From: Pegea sp. RAD2-039
Taxonomy: Eukaryota > Chordata > Thaliacea > Salpida > Salpidae
Direction of reading: 5' to 3'
DNA length: 64,000 bases
Assembly (NCBI GenBank): GCA_034620365.1
Contig: JAQGEQ010000089.1
Span: 1-64,000 of the forward strand
The position numbers and the translations under genes were made by a program. The notes below the pieces were generated by a model. The model worked only from the letters and a program-made list of their open reading frames with translations, had not been told where the DNA came from and made no database searches. Positions within the stretch are counted from its first letter, which is position 1; every line of letters begins with the position of its first letter. Positions 21,957-49,392 of this stretch are shown here, one piece after another.

Positions 21957-23989
21957 TAAGAATTTATTCAAAAATAATAATTTACTAAAATTTTGCATAA
22001 AAAGTTGTTATCATATTATAAAATGGAAATATCATAATTTATAATAACTATTAATAATAATAACGATTAACAGGGCAAAGTAATAAATATTTTTTAACTA
22101 AAATGATTTTATTTATTTTAACTAAACGATTAAATTCACAATATTTTAAAACAATTAATCTTGAATTTATTGATAGATTTATCAAAAACAAGTAGTTATA
22201 AAATATAAATTTGCTAATTATTTTTAAAGTAAACATTTCAGACTTTCAGTTTGGGTACTTTCCCATAAAATAAACCAGAAATAACATTAATTGTTACTTA
22301 CTAACTTCATACAAAAAGCTACATAATGAAAAATAAAAAATAAATTTTGAATGCTTAAAAAGCTTTTAATCTTTAACTGTTTTGTTTTGTTGAAAATTTT
22401 CTTTATAAATTGAGCTAATCAAATTTGTGCTTTTATAGTAATGACGTCATTATAAACTATAGCGCTGTTGCTATAGTAATAATCTGACTTTGAAAACTGA
22501 AGATACAAAATGACTAACAGAAATTGATTTGAAGAGAAAACTGCTCTGAAAATTTTAAAATTTAAATTAGTGACCTTACATGGGATCATTTACAAATAAA
22601 AGTGAAGTTTTTTTAGAAAAAAAATCTTTAATAGCCTTCTAAAATCTGTCGCTAAAGTCGCTAAAGAGCTGGTTTACAGCATAGTATAACACGTTGGAAA
22701 ATAAAAACATTAAAATATGAACTTACAATCAAATAACCATTCATTCATTGTTCTTTGCTTGTTGGATTTACTGCTAGAATCATTTTTTTTTACTTTTAAA
22801 TATTTTTTTTACTCTTTTGTAATTGTCATATAAAGTTTGTAAATTCTTATTTGTTTTTATTACAATCAAATATCTTTCTATTGTTTGTTTGTTTTTATTG
22901 TCAAGCTTTTATAATACCATTTATTAAATGATTATTACAAATGCTTTTTATAAAATAGATTCAATTTATTTTATTATAATAAGTTTAAAAACTAACTAAT
23001 GTTACTTTAGAAATACAATTTTAAATAATTATCTTTTTATCTGAAATTTTTTTCATATATTTTTCATCAATGCAATCACTAATAAATGTTTTTGATTTTG
23101 AAAATATTTGGTTAATTGAATACAAAAAGCATCTAATCTTTACTGACTTTGTTTATATGAGTTGGAATTGCTATCCATAATTTTCAAACCATCTTATAAA
23201 TTTATAATTAGTTACAAAAATCTGATGTTTCTACTACTATAGAATCTCTTTTAGCTCTTTGTCAAGTGTTTTGCAATGATAATGTTGAAATATTTTTCCC
23301 ATCATAACTATTTTAAGTATTTCTAATTACATTAGATGAAAACTACATAAAACTTTCTTAAATATTAATATATATTGAGATAAGATAATGTAATATATAA
23401 TTTATCAAAAAATCATTTTATACAACAGACTTTCAATGTATGATTAAGATTTTGAGTTCAAGAAAACTTTCATTACTAATCTTAATAAGCTCTATAATTT
23501 TATCTATAGTTCAATGTAACTTCCTTTTCTTTTTCCTGTGCCTGTAGAACAAATTTCTTCTTGCTTCTTCCTTATAACAAGTTTATTGAAAATTTATTTT
23601 AAACTCAAATGGTCATATTAAATCAAAAAATATCTTTTTTTCTGCTGCTTACTTATAAAAGAATTAAATACTGTTCAGTTAATTCTTAAAATCAGATCAA
23701 TATTTTAAGTGAAACTTAATTTATAATTAGATTCACTTTTTTCCTTTAAAGGTTATATAAATGTAATTACATAAAAAAGTTTAAGCAATTATATCAAAAA
23801 GGTTCTTTTGCAGCAATGAATTAGAACAAATTGATTATCTCAAAAATAATTTAGTGATAAAACATCTCTTTATATTTTCTCTAATTAACTTGAAAAACTT
23901 ATAAATTGGAAGTTTTAAGAGTTGAATCATCTTGCTAAAGCTAAATAGGAGTTTATTATTCAAATTATTCAATTATTTCCATAATAAAA
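21957..23989. other. Intergenic region between copy D and slo
   Basis: This is AT-rich sequence without a supported gene, and it is not part of the duplicated cluster. It must hold the 5' UTR and promoter of slo. Landmarks are the CRE palindrome at 22442 and a TATAATAT-like run on the minus strand at 22020-22013 that might serve copy D. The short minus-strand frame at 22051-22236 has no feature of a real protein. Confidence 0.55.
22442..22449. promoter_or_regulatory. CRE-type palindrome TGACGTCA upstream of slo
   Basis: A perfect TGACGTCA lies about 1.5 kb before the slo ATG. This is the consensus site of CREB/ATF bZIP factors, and slo is known to be CREB-regulated in Drosophila. Six more perfect copies lie within the slo gene. 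Function here is inference. Confidence 0.35.
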
Positions 23990-38776
<14,787 letters not shown>

Positions 38777-41229
38777 TTGATAGAAAGCATGAACTTGTTA
38801 GTTACCTTCAAGCAATTTGATTGGTTGCAGAGGCATGATTTTATTTTATATGTTAATATAATTAAAAGTTTTTAACTAAACTTTTGTCGTTTGCTATCAG
38901 GTTCTATTTGTTCTACTTTTATACTGGTATCTCTCTGGTGGTGTTCTAATTTATCTCTAAATTTTCTATTTTCAAAGTTTTTATTTTTTGTTGAACTTTC
39001 TAAAAGTGAGAAGTTCCGGACATTTTGAGAGCGATTTTGATTGGCTAATATGTGCCTTTTAAAATAGAAGATATAATTCTTCCTGCTTAGATAACGATTT
39101 AATCTTCTTAATTTAGAGTTTGTTTCTCATCTTAGAAACTCTTCTAGTTTTCTTTTAATCCTCTTCTTTTATTGTGATCTTTTCTTTTTCCCTATATCCA
39201 CAGATTTCGCCTTTAATTTATATTTGCGAAAACTGATTTTTATTTTAAATTATTTTTTCTGAACTGGATCATTTTCTAATTGTTTCTTCTGTAATTAGTT
39301 ATCAGTGCAATGTAAGGGTATGCTGTGAAGTTTGATCTTTCGGATGAAACACTATTGTGTGGACTATATACGAGATACTTGCATGCGATGATGGTTCTAC
39401 TTAAAATCTTCTATTTTTGCACTTAATATTTTTCAATTTTTATTTTGCATAAATATATATTTGTTAGAATGAAAGTTTTTCAACAAATTTTTGTGTTTTT
39501 TTTTCAAAATTTGTGCCTTTCTTAGACTTTAAAAAGAAAAGGATAAATTATTTCAGTTTGAAACAACTTATTTACATATAGTGGTTTGTTTAATCTATTT
39601 TTTCAATTATTGTTGTTTTTCTTCTTATTATTATTCGTGTGTTTATCGAGGTTCTGATATTTAAAAAGAATTGATTAAATTGTGACTCTATTTATATTAT
39701 AGATTTTTTATCAACCAAAATAAACATTTTGTAAAGGATAAATAGAATAATGTAGTTCTACTTTTATTTTACGATTAATTAAACAATTCTTTTCTTTCAT
39801 TGAGATAAGTAAATGATTTATTATAAAATGTATACAAAATTTTTCATTGTACTAAAAGTAAATTTATCATAAGCAGCTTTTAAAGTTGCTATTTGCAGAG
39901 AGTTTTAATTAACAAAGGATACTTTTAACTAAACAAATATCCAAACTATTTTAATTTCAAGAAACTATGATAATTTAAAACATTTGGAAAATTTCTTTGA
40001 AATTTTGCTTTCTTTTTAGAATTGAAAACTTAACAAAAGAGATAACATAATAAAATTAAGGCAAACTTATTTAATTAAAAGAAACAATGACGTTTAAGAA
40101 TTACAAGAGCTAGTTAAATATCTTGTTTAATCTTTAATTTACAAGAGTTTAAAGGTTTATTTGGTAGCAACTTTTAAGCTATTTATTTTGTATTAAATAA
40201 CTGGTTAAATTTTGAGATTTAAACGTAATTCAGACTAAAAGCATTTTTTCAGATTAGCTGTTTTTCCTTGTCAATTAAACCTAAAATCAACTTAAAATTG
40301 ATTTAACTGACAATAAAAGCTTTTAAAAAGATTACTAATAAAAAACAGCTTTAAATAGAGTTAAACTGTGTTAGCTTCTACTGAAAATATATCAATGTAA
40401 ACTTAATAAAACTAAATTTAAATATCAGAAGTTAAAAATCTCTATCAAAGTTAGCGATTTAACAACTAAAATTAAATTATTTAACTTCATTTACGTATTT
40501 AAGAAAGTATTTTGAAGTTTACACAAATTTAATCGCCTCTTCTTGTTAAAACCTCTTTGTGTCCTTAAATTCTATTTTTGATTAATCGAAAATTTTTTTA
40601 AGAATACTGAATTCCTAGATCTTCTGATAAAAAAGACTTTATTAGGTTTGGTAAACATTTAAAATGCTTTTCAAGGTTGTTTTGTTTAATAACCAGAAAT
40701 AAAACTTTTATTGGGCTACTATTTTAAAAAGTTACTTAGTCTTTCAATAAAAATTTATTCAAAAGGTTATCTTACGTTGATTTTGTCAGTTTTTTGGAAA
40801 TGAAAAGATTTGTTTGTAGATTTTTTCATAGAAATCTATTTATTGAGTTTAGTTCAATAAAATCAAGATTTTTTCCATAGTTAATTACATGAGCATAACA
40901 TAATTTTGACTAAATTTATTTATTTTTGATTAATTTTTCTCTTATTTCTATAAAGAAATCCTTTTATCTGATAAACCTAACAAAAGTATATATACTTTAA
41001 GGTAAAAATGTTGTTTATTCGAGTATACAAGTCCTCAAAGCAAGTTGATTTTGCTGAAACATTTAAGTAGCTTGGTTTTGTTGACCGAATATCTTCACAA
41101 ATATGAAGATGTTTAAAGTAGACTTAAAAAGTGTTTTAAACTTCTAGTAGCTTCGATCAAGAAACGTAAAATTTATTTGTTAGATAAGTTATAATTGGCA
41201 TTGCTGATCCAGAAGTCTTTTTAAGTCAA
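38777..41229. other. slo 3' UTR and intergenic AT-rich DNA
   Basis: Candidate poly(A) signals of slo are ATTAAA at 38861-38866 and AATAAA at 39719-39724. Beyond about 39.8 kb the sequence is low-complexity AT-rich without a supported gene, up to the first satellite unit. Confidence 0.5.
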
Positions 41230-44200
41230 GATGCAGAGAGCAAACGAGTCCGCAGCACCTTCAACCACCAAACGCAAGATTTGTTTACAAGACAAGTTAT
41301 CAGTGACTTGTAGATGGTGGTCGAGAGGTTTCTACAAATGAAGATGCTGGAAGCAAACGAGTCTGCAGCACCTTCAACCACCAAACACAAGATTTGTTTA
41401 CAAGACAAGTTATCAGTGACTTGTAGCTGGTGGTCGAAAGGTCTCTACAAATGAAGGTGCTAGAAGCAAACGAGTCTGCAGCACCTTCAACCACCAAACA
41501 CAAGATTTGTTTACAAGACAAGTTATCAGTGACTTGTAGATGGTGGTCGAGAGGTTTCTACAAATGAAGATGCTAGAAGCAAACGAGTCCGCAGCACCTT
41601 CAACCACCAAACACAAGATTTGTTTACAAGACAAGTTATCAGTGACTTGTAGCTGGTGGTCGAAAGGTTTCTACAAATGAAGGTGCTAGAAGCAAACGAG
41701 TCCGCATCAGCTTAAACCACCAAACGCAAAGTTTGCTTGTAAGACAAGTTATCAGTGACTTGTAGCTGGAGGTCGAGAGGTTTCTACAAATGAAGATGCC
41801 AGAAGCAAACGAGTCCGCAGCACCTTCAACCACCAAACGCAAGGTTTGCTTGTAAGACAAGTTATCATTGACTTGTAGCTGGTGGTCCAGAGGTTTCTAC
41901 AAATGAAGATGCCGGAAGCAAACGATTCCGCAGCACCTTCAACCACCAATCACAAGATTTGTTTACAAGACAAGTTATCAGTGACTTGTAGCTGGTGGTC
42001 GAGAGGTTTCTACAAATGAAGATGCCGGAAGCAAACGAGTCACAGCACCTTCAACCACCAAACACAAGATTTGTTTACAAGACAAGTTATCAGAGACTTG
42101 TAGCTGGTGGTCGAGAGGTTTCTACAAATGAAGGTGCCGGAAGCAAACGAGTCCGCATCAGCTTAAACCACCAAACGCAAGGTTTGCTTGTAAGACAAGT
42201 TATCAGTGACTTGTAGCTGGTGGTCGAGAGGTTTCTACAAATGAAGATGCCGGAAGCAAACGAGTCCGTAGCATCTTCAACCACACAACAGAAGATTAGC
42301 TTGTAAGACAAGTTATCAGTGACTTGTAGCCGGTGGTCGAGAAGTTTCTACAAATGAAGATGCCGGAAGCAAACGAGTCCGCAGCACCTTCAACCACAAA
42401 ACAAAAGATTTGTTTACAAGACAAGTTATCAGAGACTTGTAGCTGGTGGTCGAGAGGTTTCTACAAATGAAGATGCCGGAAGCAAACGAGTCCGTAGCAC
42501 CTTCAACCACAAAACAGAAGATTAGCTTGTAAGACAAGTTATCAGTGACTTGTAGCTGGTGGTCGAGAAGTTTCTACAAATGAAGGTGCCGGAAGCAAAC
42601 GAGTCCGCATCAGCTTAAACCACCAAACGCAAGGTTTGCTTGTAAGACAAGTTATCAATGACTTGTAGCTGGTGGTCGAGAGGTTTCTACAAATGAAGAT
42701 GCCGGAAGCAAACGAGTCCGCAGCACCTTCAACCACCAAACGCAAGGTTAGCTTGTAAGACAAGTTATCAGTGACTTGTAGCTGGTGGTCGAGAAGTTTC
42801 TACAAATGAAGGTGCCGGAAGCAAACGAGTCCGCATCAGCTTAAACCACCAAACAGAAGATTTGCTTGTAAGACAAGTTATCAATGACTTGTAGCTGGTG
42901 GTCGAGAGGTTTCTACAAATAAGGATGCCGGAAGCAAACGAGTCCGCAGCACCTTCAACCACAAAACACAAGATTTGTTTGCATAACAAGTTATCAGTGA
43001 CTTGTAGCTGGTGGTCGAGAGGATTTTACAAATGAAGATGCTAGAAGCAAACGAGTCCGCAGCACCTTCAACCACAAAACATAAGATTTGTTTACAAGAC
43101 AAGTTATCAGTGACTTGTAGCTGGTGGTCGAGAGGTTTCTACAAATGAAGATGCCGGAAGCAAACGAGTCCGCAGCATCTTAAACCACAAAACAGAAGAT
43201 TTGCTTGTAAGACAAGTTATCAGTGACTTGTAGCTGGTGGTCGAGAGGTTTCTACAAATGAAGATGCCGGAAGCAAACGAGTCCGCAGCACCTTCAACCA
43301 CAAAACACAAGATTTGTTTGCATAACAAGTTATCAGTGACTTGTAGCTGGTGGTCGAGAGGTTTCTACAAATGAAGATGCCGGAAGCAAACGAGTCCGCA
43401 GCACCTTCAACCACAAAACACAAGATTTGTTTGCATAACAAGTTATCAGTGACTTGTAGATGGTGGTCGAGAGGATTTTACAAATGAAGATGCTAGAAGC
43501 AAACGAGTCTGCAGCACCTTCAACCACCAAACAGAAGATTTTTTTAAAAGACAAGTTATCAGTGACTTGTAGCTGGTGGTCGAGAGGTTTCTACAAATGA
43601 AGATGCCGGAAGCAAACGAGTCCCCAGCACCTTCAACCACCAAACGCAAGGTTTGCTTGTAAGACAAGTTATCAGTGACTTGTAGCTGGTGGTCGAGAGG
43701 TTTCTACAAATGAAGATACCAGAAGCAAACGAGTCCGTAGCTCCTTCAACCACCAAACGCAAGGTTTGCTTGTAAGACAAGTTATCAGTGACTTGTAGCT
43801 GGTGGTCGAGAGGTTTCTACAAATGAAGATACCAGAAGCAAACGAGTCCGTAGCTCCTTCAACCACCAAACGCAAGGTTTGCTTGTAAGACAAGTTATCA
43901 GTGACTTGTAGCTGGTGGTCGAGAGGTTTCTACAAATGAAGATGCCAGAAGCAAACGAGTCCGCAGCACCTTCAACCACCAAACGCAAGGTTTGCAAGTA
44001 AGACAAGTTATCAGTGACTTGTAGCTGGTGGTCGAGAGGTTTCTACAAATGAAGATGCCGGAAGCAAACGAGTCCCCAGCACCTTCAACCACCAAACGCA
44101 AGGTTTGCTTGTAAGACAAGTTATCAGTGACTTGTAGCTGGTGGTCGAGAGGTTTCTACAAATGAAGATGCCGGAAGCAAACGAGTCCGCAGCACCTTCA

Positions 44201-47200
44201 ACCACAAAACACAAGATTTGTTTGCATAACAAGTTATCAGTGACTTGTAGATGGTGGTCGAGAGGATTTTACAAATGAAGATGCTAGAAGCAAACGAGTC
44301 TGCAGCACCTTCAACCACCAAACAGAAGATTTTTTTAAAAGACAAGTTATCAGTGACTTGTAGCTGGTGGTCGAGAGGTTTCTACAAATGAAGATGCCGG
44401 AAGCAAACGAGTCCCCAGCACCTTCAACCACCAAACGCAAGGTTTGCTTGTAAGACAAGTTATCAGTGACTTGTAGCTGGTGGTCGAGAGGTTTCTACAA
44501 ATGAAGATACCAGAAGCAAACGAGTCCGTAGCTCCTTCAACCACCAAACGCAAGGTTTGCTTGTAAGACAAGTTATCAGTGACTTGTAGCTGGTGGTCGA
44601 GAGGTTTCTACAAATGAAGATGCCAGAAGCAAACGAGTCCGCAGCACCTTCAACCACCAAACGCAAGGTTTGCCTGTAAGACAAGTTATCAGTGACTTGT
44701 AGCTGGTGGTCGAGAGGTTTCTACAAATGAAGATGCCGGAAGCAAACGATTCCGCAGCACCTTCAACCACCAATCACAAGATTTGTTTACAAGACAAGTT
44801 ATCAGTGACTTGTAGCTGGTGGTCGAGAGGTTTCTACAAATGAAGATGCCGGAAGCAAACGAGTCACAGCACCTTCAACCACCAAACAGAAGATTTGTTT
44901 ACAAGAGAAGTTATCAGAGACTTGTAGCTGGTGGTCGAGAGGTTTCTACAAATGAAGGTGCCGGAAGCAAACGAGTCCGCATCAGCTTAAACCACCAAAC
45001 GCAAGGTTTGCTTGTAAGACAAGTTATCATTGACTTGTAGCTGGTGGTCCAGAGGTTTCTACAAATGAAGATGCCGGAAGCAAACGATTCCGCAGCACCT
45101 TCAACCACCAATCACAAGATTTGTTTACAAGACAAGTTATCAGTGACTTGTAGCTGGTGGTCGAGGAGTTTCTACAAATGAAGATGCCGGAAGCAAACGA
45201 GTCCACAGCACTTTCAACCACCAAACACAAGATTTGTTTACAAGACAAGTTATCAGAGACTTGTAGCTGGTGGTCGAGAGGTTTCTACAAATGAAGATGT
45301 CGGAAGCAAACGAGTCCGCATCAGCTTAAACCACCAAACGCAAGGTTTGCTTGTAAGACAAGTTATCAGTGACTTGTAGCCGGTGGTCGAGAGGTTTCTA
45401 CAAATGAAGATGCCGGAAGCAAACGAGTCCGTAGCATCTTCAACCACACAACAGAAGATTAGCTTGTAAGACAAGTTATCAGTGACTTGTAGCCGGTGGT
45501 CGAGAAGTTTCTACAAATGAAGATGCCGGAAGCAAACGAGTCCGCAGCACCTTCAACCACAAAACAAAAGATTTGTTTACAAGACAAGTTATCAGAGACT
45601 TGTAGCTGGTGGTCGAGAGGTTTCTACAAATGAAGATGCCGGAAGCAAACGAGTCCGTAGCACCTTCAACCACAAAACAGAAGATTAGCTTGTAAGACAA
45701 GTTATCAGTGACTTGTAGCTGGTGGTCGAGAAGTTTCTACAAATGAAGGTGCCGGAAGCAAACGAGTCCGCATCAGCTTAAACCACCAAACGCAAGGTTT
45801 GCTTGTAAGACAAGTTATCAATGACTTGTAGCTGGTGGTCGAGAGGTTTCTACAAATAAGGATGCCGGAAGCAAACGAGTCCGCAGCACCTTCAACCACC
45901 AAACACAAGATTTGTTTATAAGACAAGTTATCAGTGACTTGGTGTTGGTGGTCGAGAGGTTTCTACAAATGAAGATGCCGGAAGCAAACGAGTCCGTAGC
46001 ACCTTCAACCACAAAACAGAAGATTAGCTTGTAAGACAAGTTATCAGTGACTTGTAGCTGGTGGTCGAGAAGTTTCTACAAATGAAGATGCCGGAAGCAA
46101 ACGAGTCCGCAGCACCTTCAACCACCATACGCAAGGTTTTCTTGTAAGACAAGTTATCAATGACTTGTAGCTGGTGGTCGAGGAGATTCTACAAATGAAG
46201 ATGCCGGAAGCAAACGAGTCCACAGCACTTTCAACCACCAAACACAAGATTTGTTTACAAGACAAGTTATCAGAGACTTGTAGCTGGTGGTCGAGAAGTT
46301 TCTACAAATGAAGATGCCGGAAGCAAACGAGTCCGCAGCACCTTCAACCACAAAACACAAGATTTGTTTACAAGACAAGTTATCAGTGACTTGTAGATTG
46401 GTGGTCGAGAGGTTTCTACAAATGAAGATGCCGGAAGCAAACGAGTCCGTAGCACCTTCAACCACAAAACAGAAGATTAGCTTGTAAGACAAGTTATCAG
46501 TGACTTGTAGCTGGTGGTCGAGAAGTTTCTACAAATGAAGATGCCGGAAGCAAACGAGTCCGCAGCACCTTCAACCACCATACGCAAGGTTTGCTTGTAA
46601 GACAAGTTATCAATGACTTGTAGCTGGTGGTCGAGGAGATTCTACAAATGAAGATGCCGGAAGCAAACGAGTACCCAGCACCTTCAACCACCAAACAGAA
46701 GATTTGTTTACAAGACAAGTTATCAGTGACTTGTAGCTGGTGGTCGAGAGGTTTCTACAAATGAAGGTGCTAGAAGCAAACGAGTCTGCAGCACCTTCAA
46801 CCACCAAACAGAAGATTTGTTTACAAGACAAGTTATCAGTGACTTGGTGTTGGTGGTCGAGAGGTTTCTACAAATGAAGATGCCGGAAGCAAACGAGTCC
46901 GCAGCTCCTTCAACCACCAAACAGAAGATTTGTTTACAAGACAAGTTATCAGTGAGGTGTTGGTGGTCGAGAGGTTTCTACAAATGAAGGTGCCGGAAGC
47001 AAACGAGTCCGCAGCTTAAACCACCAAACGCAAGGTTTGCTTGTAAGACAAGTTATCAGTGACTTGTAGCTGGTGGTCGAGGAGTTTCTACAAATGAAGA
47101 TGCCGGAAGCAAACGAGTCCGTAGCACCTTCAACCACAAAACAGAAGATTTGTTTACAAGACAAGTTATCAGTGATTTGGTGTTGGTGGTCGAGAGGTTT

Positions 47201-49186
47201 CTACAAATGAAGATGCCGGAAGCAAACGAGTCCGTAGCACCTTCAACCACCAAACACAAGATTTGTTTGTAAGACAAGTTATCAGTGACTTGTAGATGGT
47301 GGTCGAGGAGGTTTTATAAATAAAGATGCCGGAAGCAAACGAGTCCGCAGCACCTTCAACCACCAAACACAAGATTTGTTTACAAGACAAGTTATCAGTG
47401 ACTTGGTGTTGGTGGTCGAGAGGTTTCTACAAATGAAGATGCCGGAAGCAAACGAGTCCGTAGCACCTTCAACCACAAAACAGAAGATTAGCTTGTAAGA
47501 CAAGTTATCAGTGACTTGTAGCTGGTGGTCGAGAAGTTTCTACAAATGAAGATGCCAGAAGCAAACGAGTCCGTAGCTCCTTCAACCACCAAACGCAAGG
47601 TTTGTTTGCAAGACAAGTTACCAGTGACTTGTAGATGGTGGTCGAGAGGTTTCTACAAATGAAGATGCTAGAAGCAAACGAGTCCGCAGCACCTTCAACC
47701 ACAAAACACATGATTTGTTTGCATAACAAGTTATCAGTGACTTGTAGCTGGTGGTCGAGAGGTTTCTACAAATGAAGGTGCTAGAAGCAAACGAGTCTGC
47801 AGCACCTTCAACCACCAAACAGAAGATTTGTTTACAAGAGAAGTTATCAGTGATTTGGTGTTGGTGGTCGAGAGGTTTCTACAAATAAAGATGCTAGAAG
47901 CAAACGAGTCCGCAGCACCTTCAACCACAAAACACATGATTTGTTTGCATAACAAGTTATCAGTGACTTGTAGCTGGTGGTCGAGAGGTTTCTACAAATG
48001 AAGGTGCTAGAAGCAAACGAGTCTGCAGCACCTTCAACCACCAAACAGAAGATTTGTTTACAAGACAAGTTATCAGTGATTTGGTGTTGGTGGTCGAGAG
48101 GTTTCTACAAATGAAGATGCCGGAAGCAAACGAGTTCGTAGCACCTTCAACCACCAAACACAAGATTTGTTTGTAAGACAAGTTATCAGTGACTTGTAGA
48201 TGGTGGTCAAGGAGTTTTTATAAATAAAGATGCCGGAAGCAAACGAGTCCGCAGCTCCTTCAACCACCAAACGCAGGATTTGTTTACAAGACAAGTTATC
48301 AGTGACTTGTAGATTGGTGGTCGAGAGGTTTCTACAAATGAAGATGCCGGAAGCAAACGAGTCCGTAGCACCTTCAACCACAAAACAGAGGATTAGCTTG
48401 TAAGACAAGTTATCAGTGACTTGTAGCTGGTGGTCGAGAAGTTTCTACAAATGAAGATGCCGGAAGCAAACAAGTCCGCAGCACCTGCAACCACAAAACG
48501 CAAGATTTGTTTGCAAGACAAGTTACCAGTGACTTGTAGATGGTGGTCGAGAGGTTTCTACAAATGAAGATGCTAGAAGCAAACGAGTCCGCAGCTCCTT
48601 CAACCACAAAACACAAGATTTGTTTACAAGACAAGTTATCAGTGACTTGTAGCTGGTGGTCGAGAGGTTTCTACAAATGAAGATGCTGGAAGCAAACGAG
48701 TCCGCAGCACCTTCAACCACCAAACACAAGATTTGTTTACAAGACAAGTTATCAGTGACTTGTAGCTGGTGGTCGAGAGGTTTCTACAAATGAAGATGCT
48801 AGAAGCAAACGAGTCCGCAGCTCCTTCAACCACAAAACACAAGATTTGTTTACAAGACAAGTTATCAGTGACTTGTAGCTGGTGGTCGAGAGGTTTCTAC
48901 AAATGAAGATGCCGGAAGCAAACGAGTCCGCAGCACCTTCAACCACAAAACACAAGATTTGTTAACAAGACAAGTTATCAGTGACTTGTAGCTGGTGGTC
49001 GAGAGGTTTCTACAAATGAAGATGCCGGAAGCAAACGAGTCCGCAGCACCTTCAACCACCAAACGCAAGGTTTGCTTGTAAGACAAGTTATCAGTGACTT
49101 GTAGCTGGTGGTCGAGGAGTTTTTACAAATGAAGATGCTGGAAGCAAACGAGTCCGCAGCACCTTCAACCACCAAGCACAAGATTT
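41230..49186. repeat. 113-bp tandem satellite, about 70 units
   Basis: The unit begins caagttatcagtgacttgta, continues with ctggtggtcgagaggtttct and caaatgaagatgcc..gcaaacgagtccgcagca, and ends in a variable segment around acaagatttgtttacaa. The period is 113 bp, apart from a few units with 1-5 base indels (for example gacttggtgttggtgg forms). Units differ mainly in the last 26 bases, in two main types: gtttacaagacaag and gcttgtaagacaag. Because 113 is not a multiple of three, the chains of 73-codon frames on both strands shift frame each unit and are not genes. Flanks are unique sequence. Higher-order duplications are described in the findings. Confidence 0.95.
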
Positions 49187-49392
49187 ATCAAATTTCTTTT
49201 ATTGTAGATAGGATTATGCTTGATAATGATTTTGAATTATTTGAGCAATTTACATACAATCAATCAAACTTAGAATTACACAAAAATAAAATTTAGACAG
49301 AAAAACTCACTTAGTGAGTTGGTAACTAAACGACCCAAAAAAAAGATAAAATAAATAATATAATGAGAAAGAGAAATCTTTCATTAAAAGTA
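49187..49392. other. Gap between satellite and SDR39U1-like stop codon
   Basis: About 200 bases probably form the 3' UTR of the minus-strand gene. The nearest minus-strand AATAAA is at 49203-49198, almost at the edge of the satellite. The plus-strand frame ending here is a by-product of the array. Confidence 0.45.

Noticed and set aside
22051..22236. 61-codon minus-strand frame upstream of copy D
   Set aside because: AT-driven composition, no domain, no splice or promoter context.
41226..49181. Chains of overlapping 60-111-codon open frames on both strands across the satellite, all with related sequences such as SLITCLTSKPCVWWLK
   Set aside because: The 113-bp period is not a multiple of three, so each frame drifts and stops after about two units. 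The frames are by-products of a stop-poor repeat and do not form one continuous protein.
41230..49186. CRISPR-like array
   Set aside because: The whole 113-bp unit is repeated with no unique spacers, the setting is a eukaryotic genome with intron-bearing genes, and no cas genes are present.
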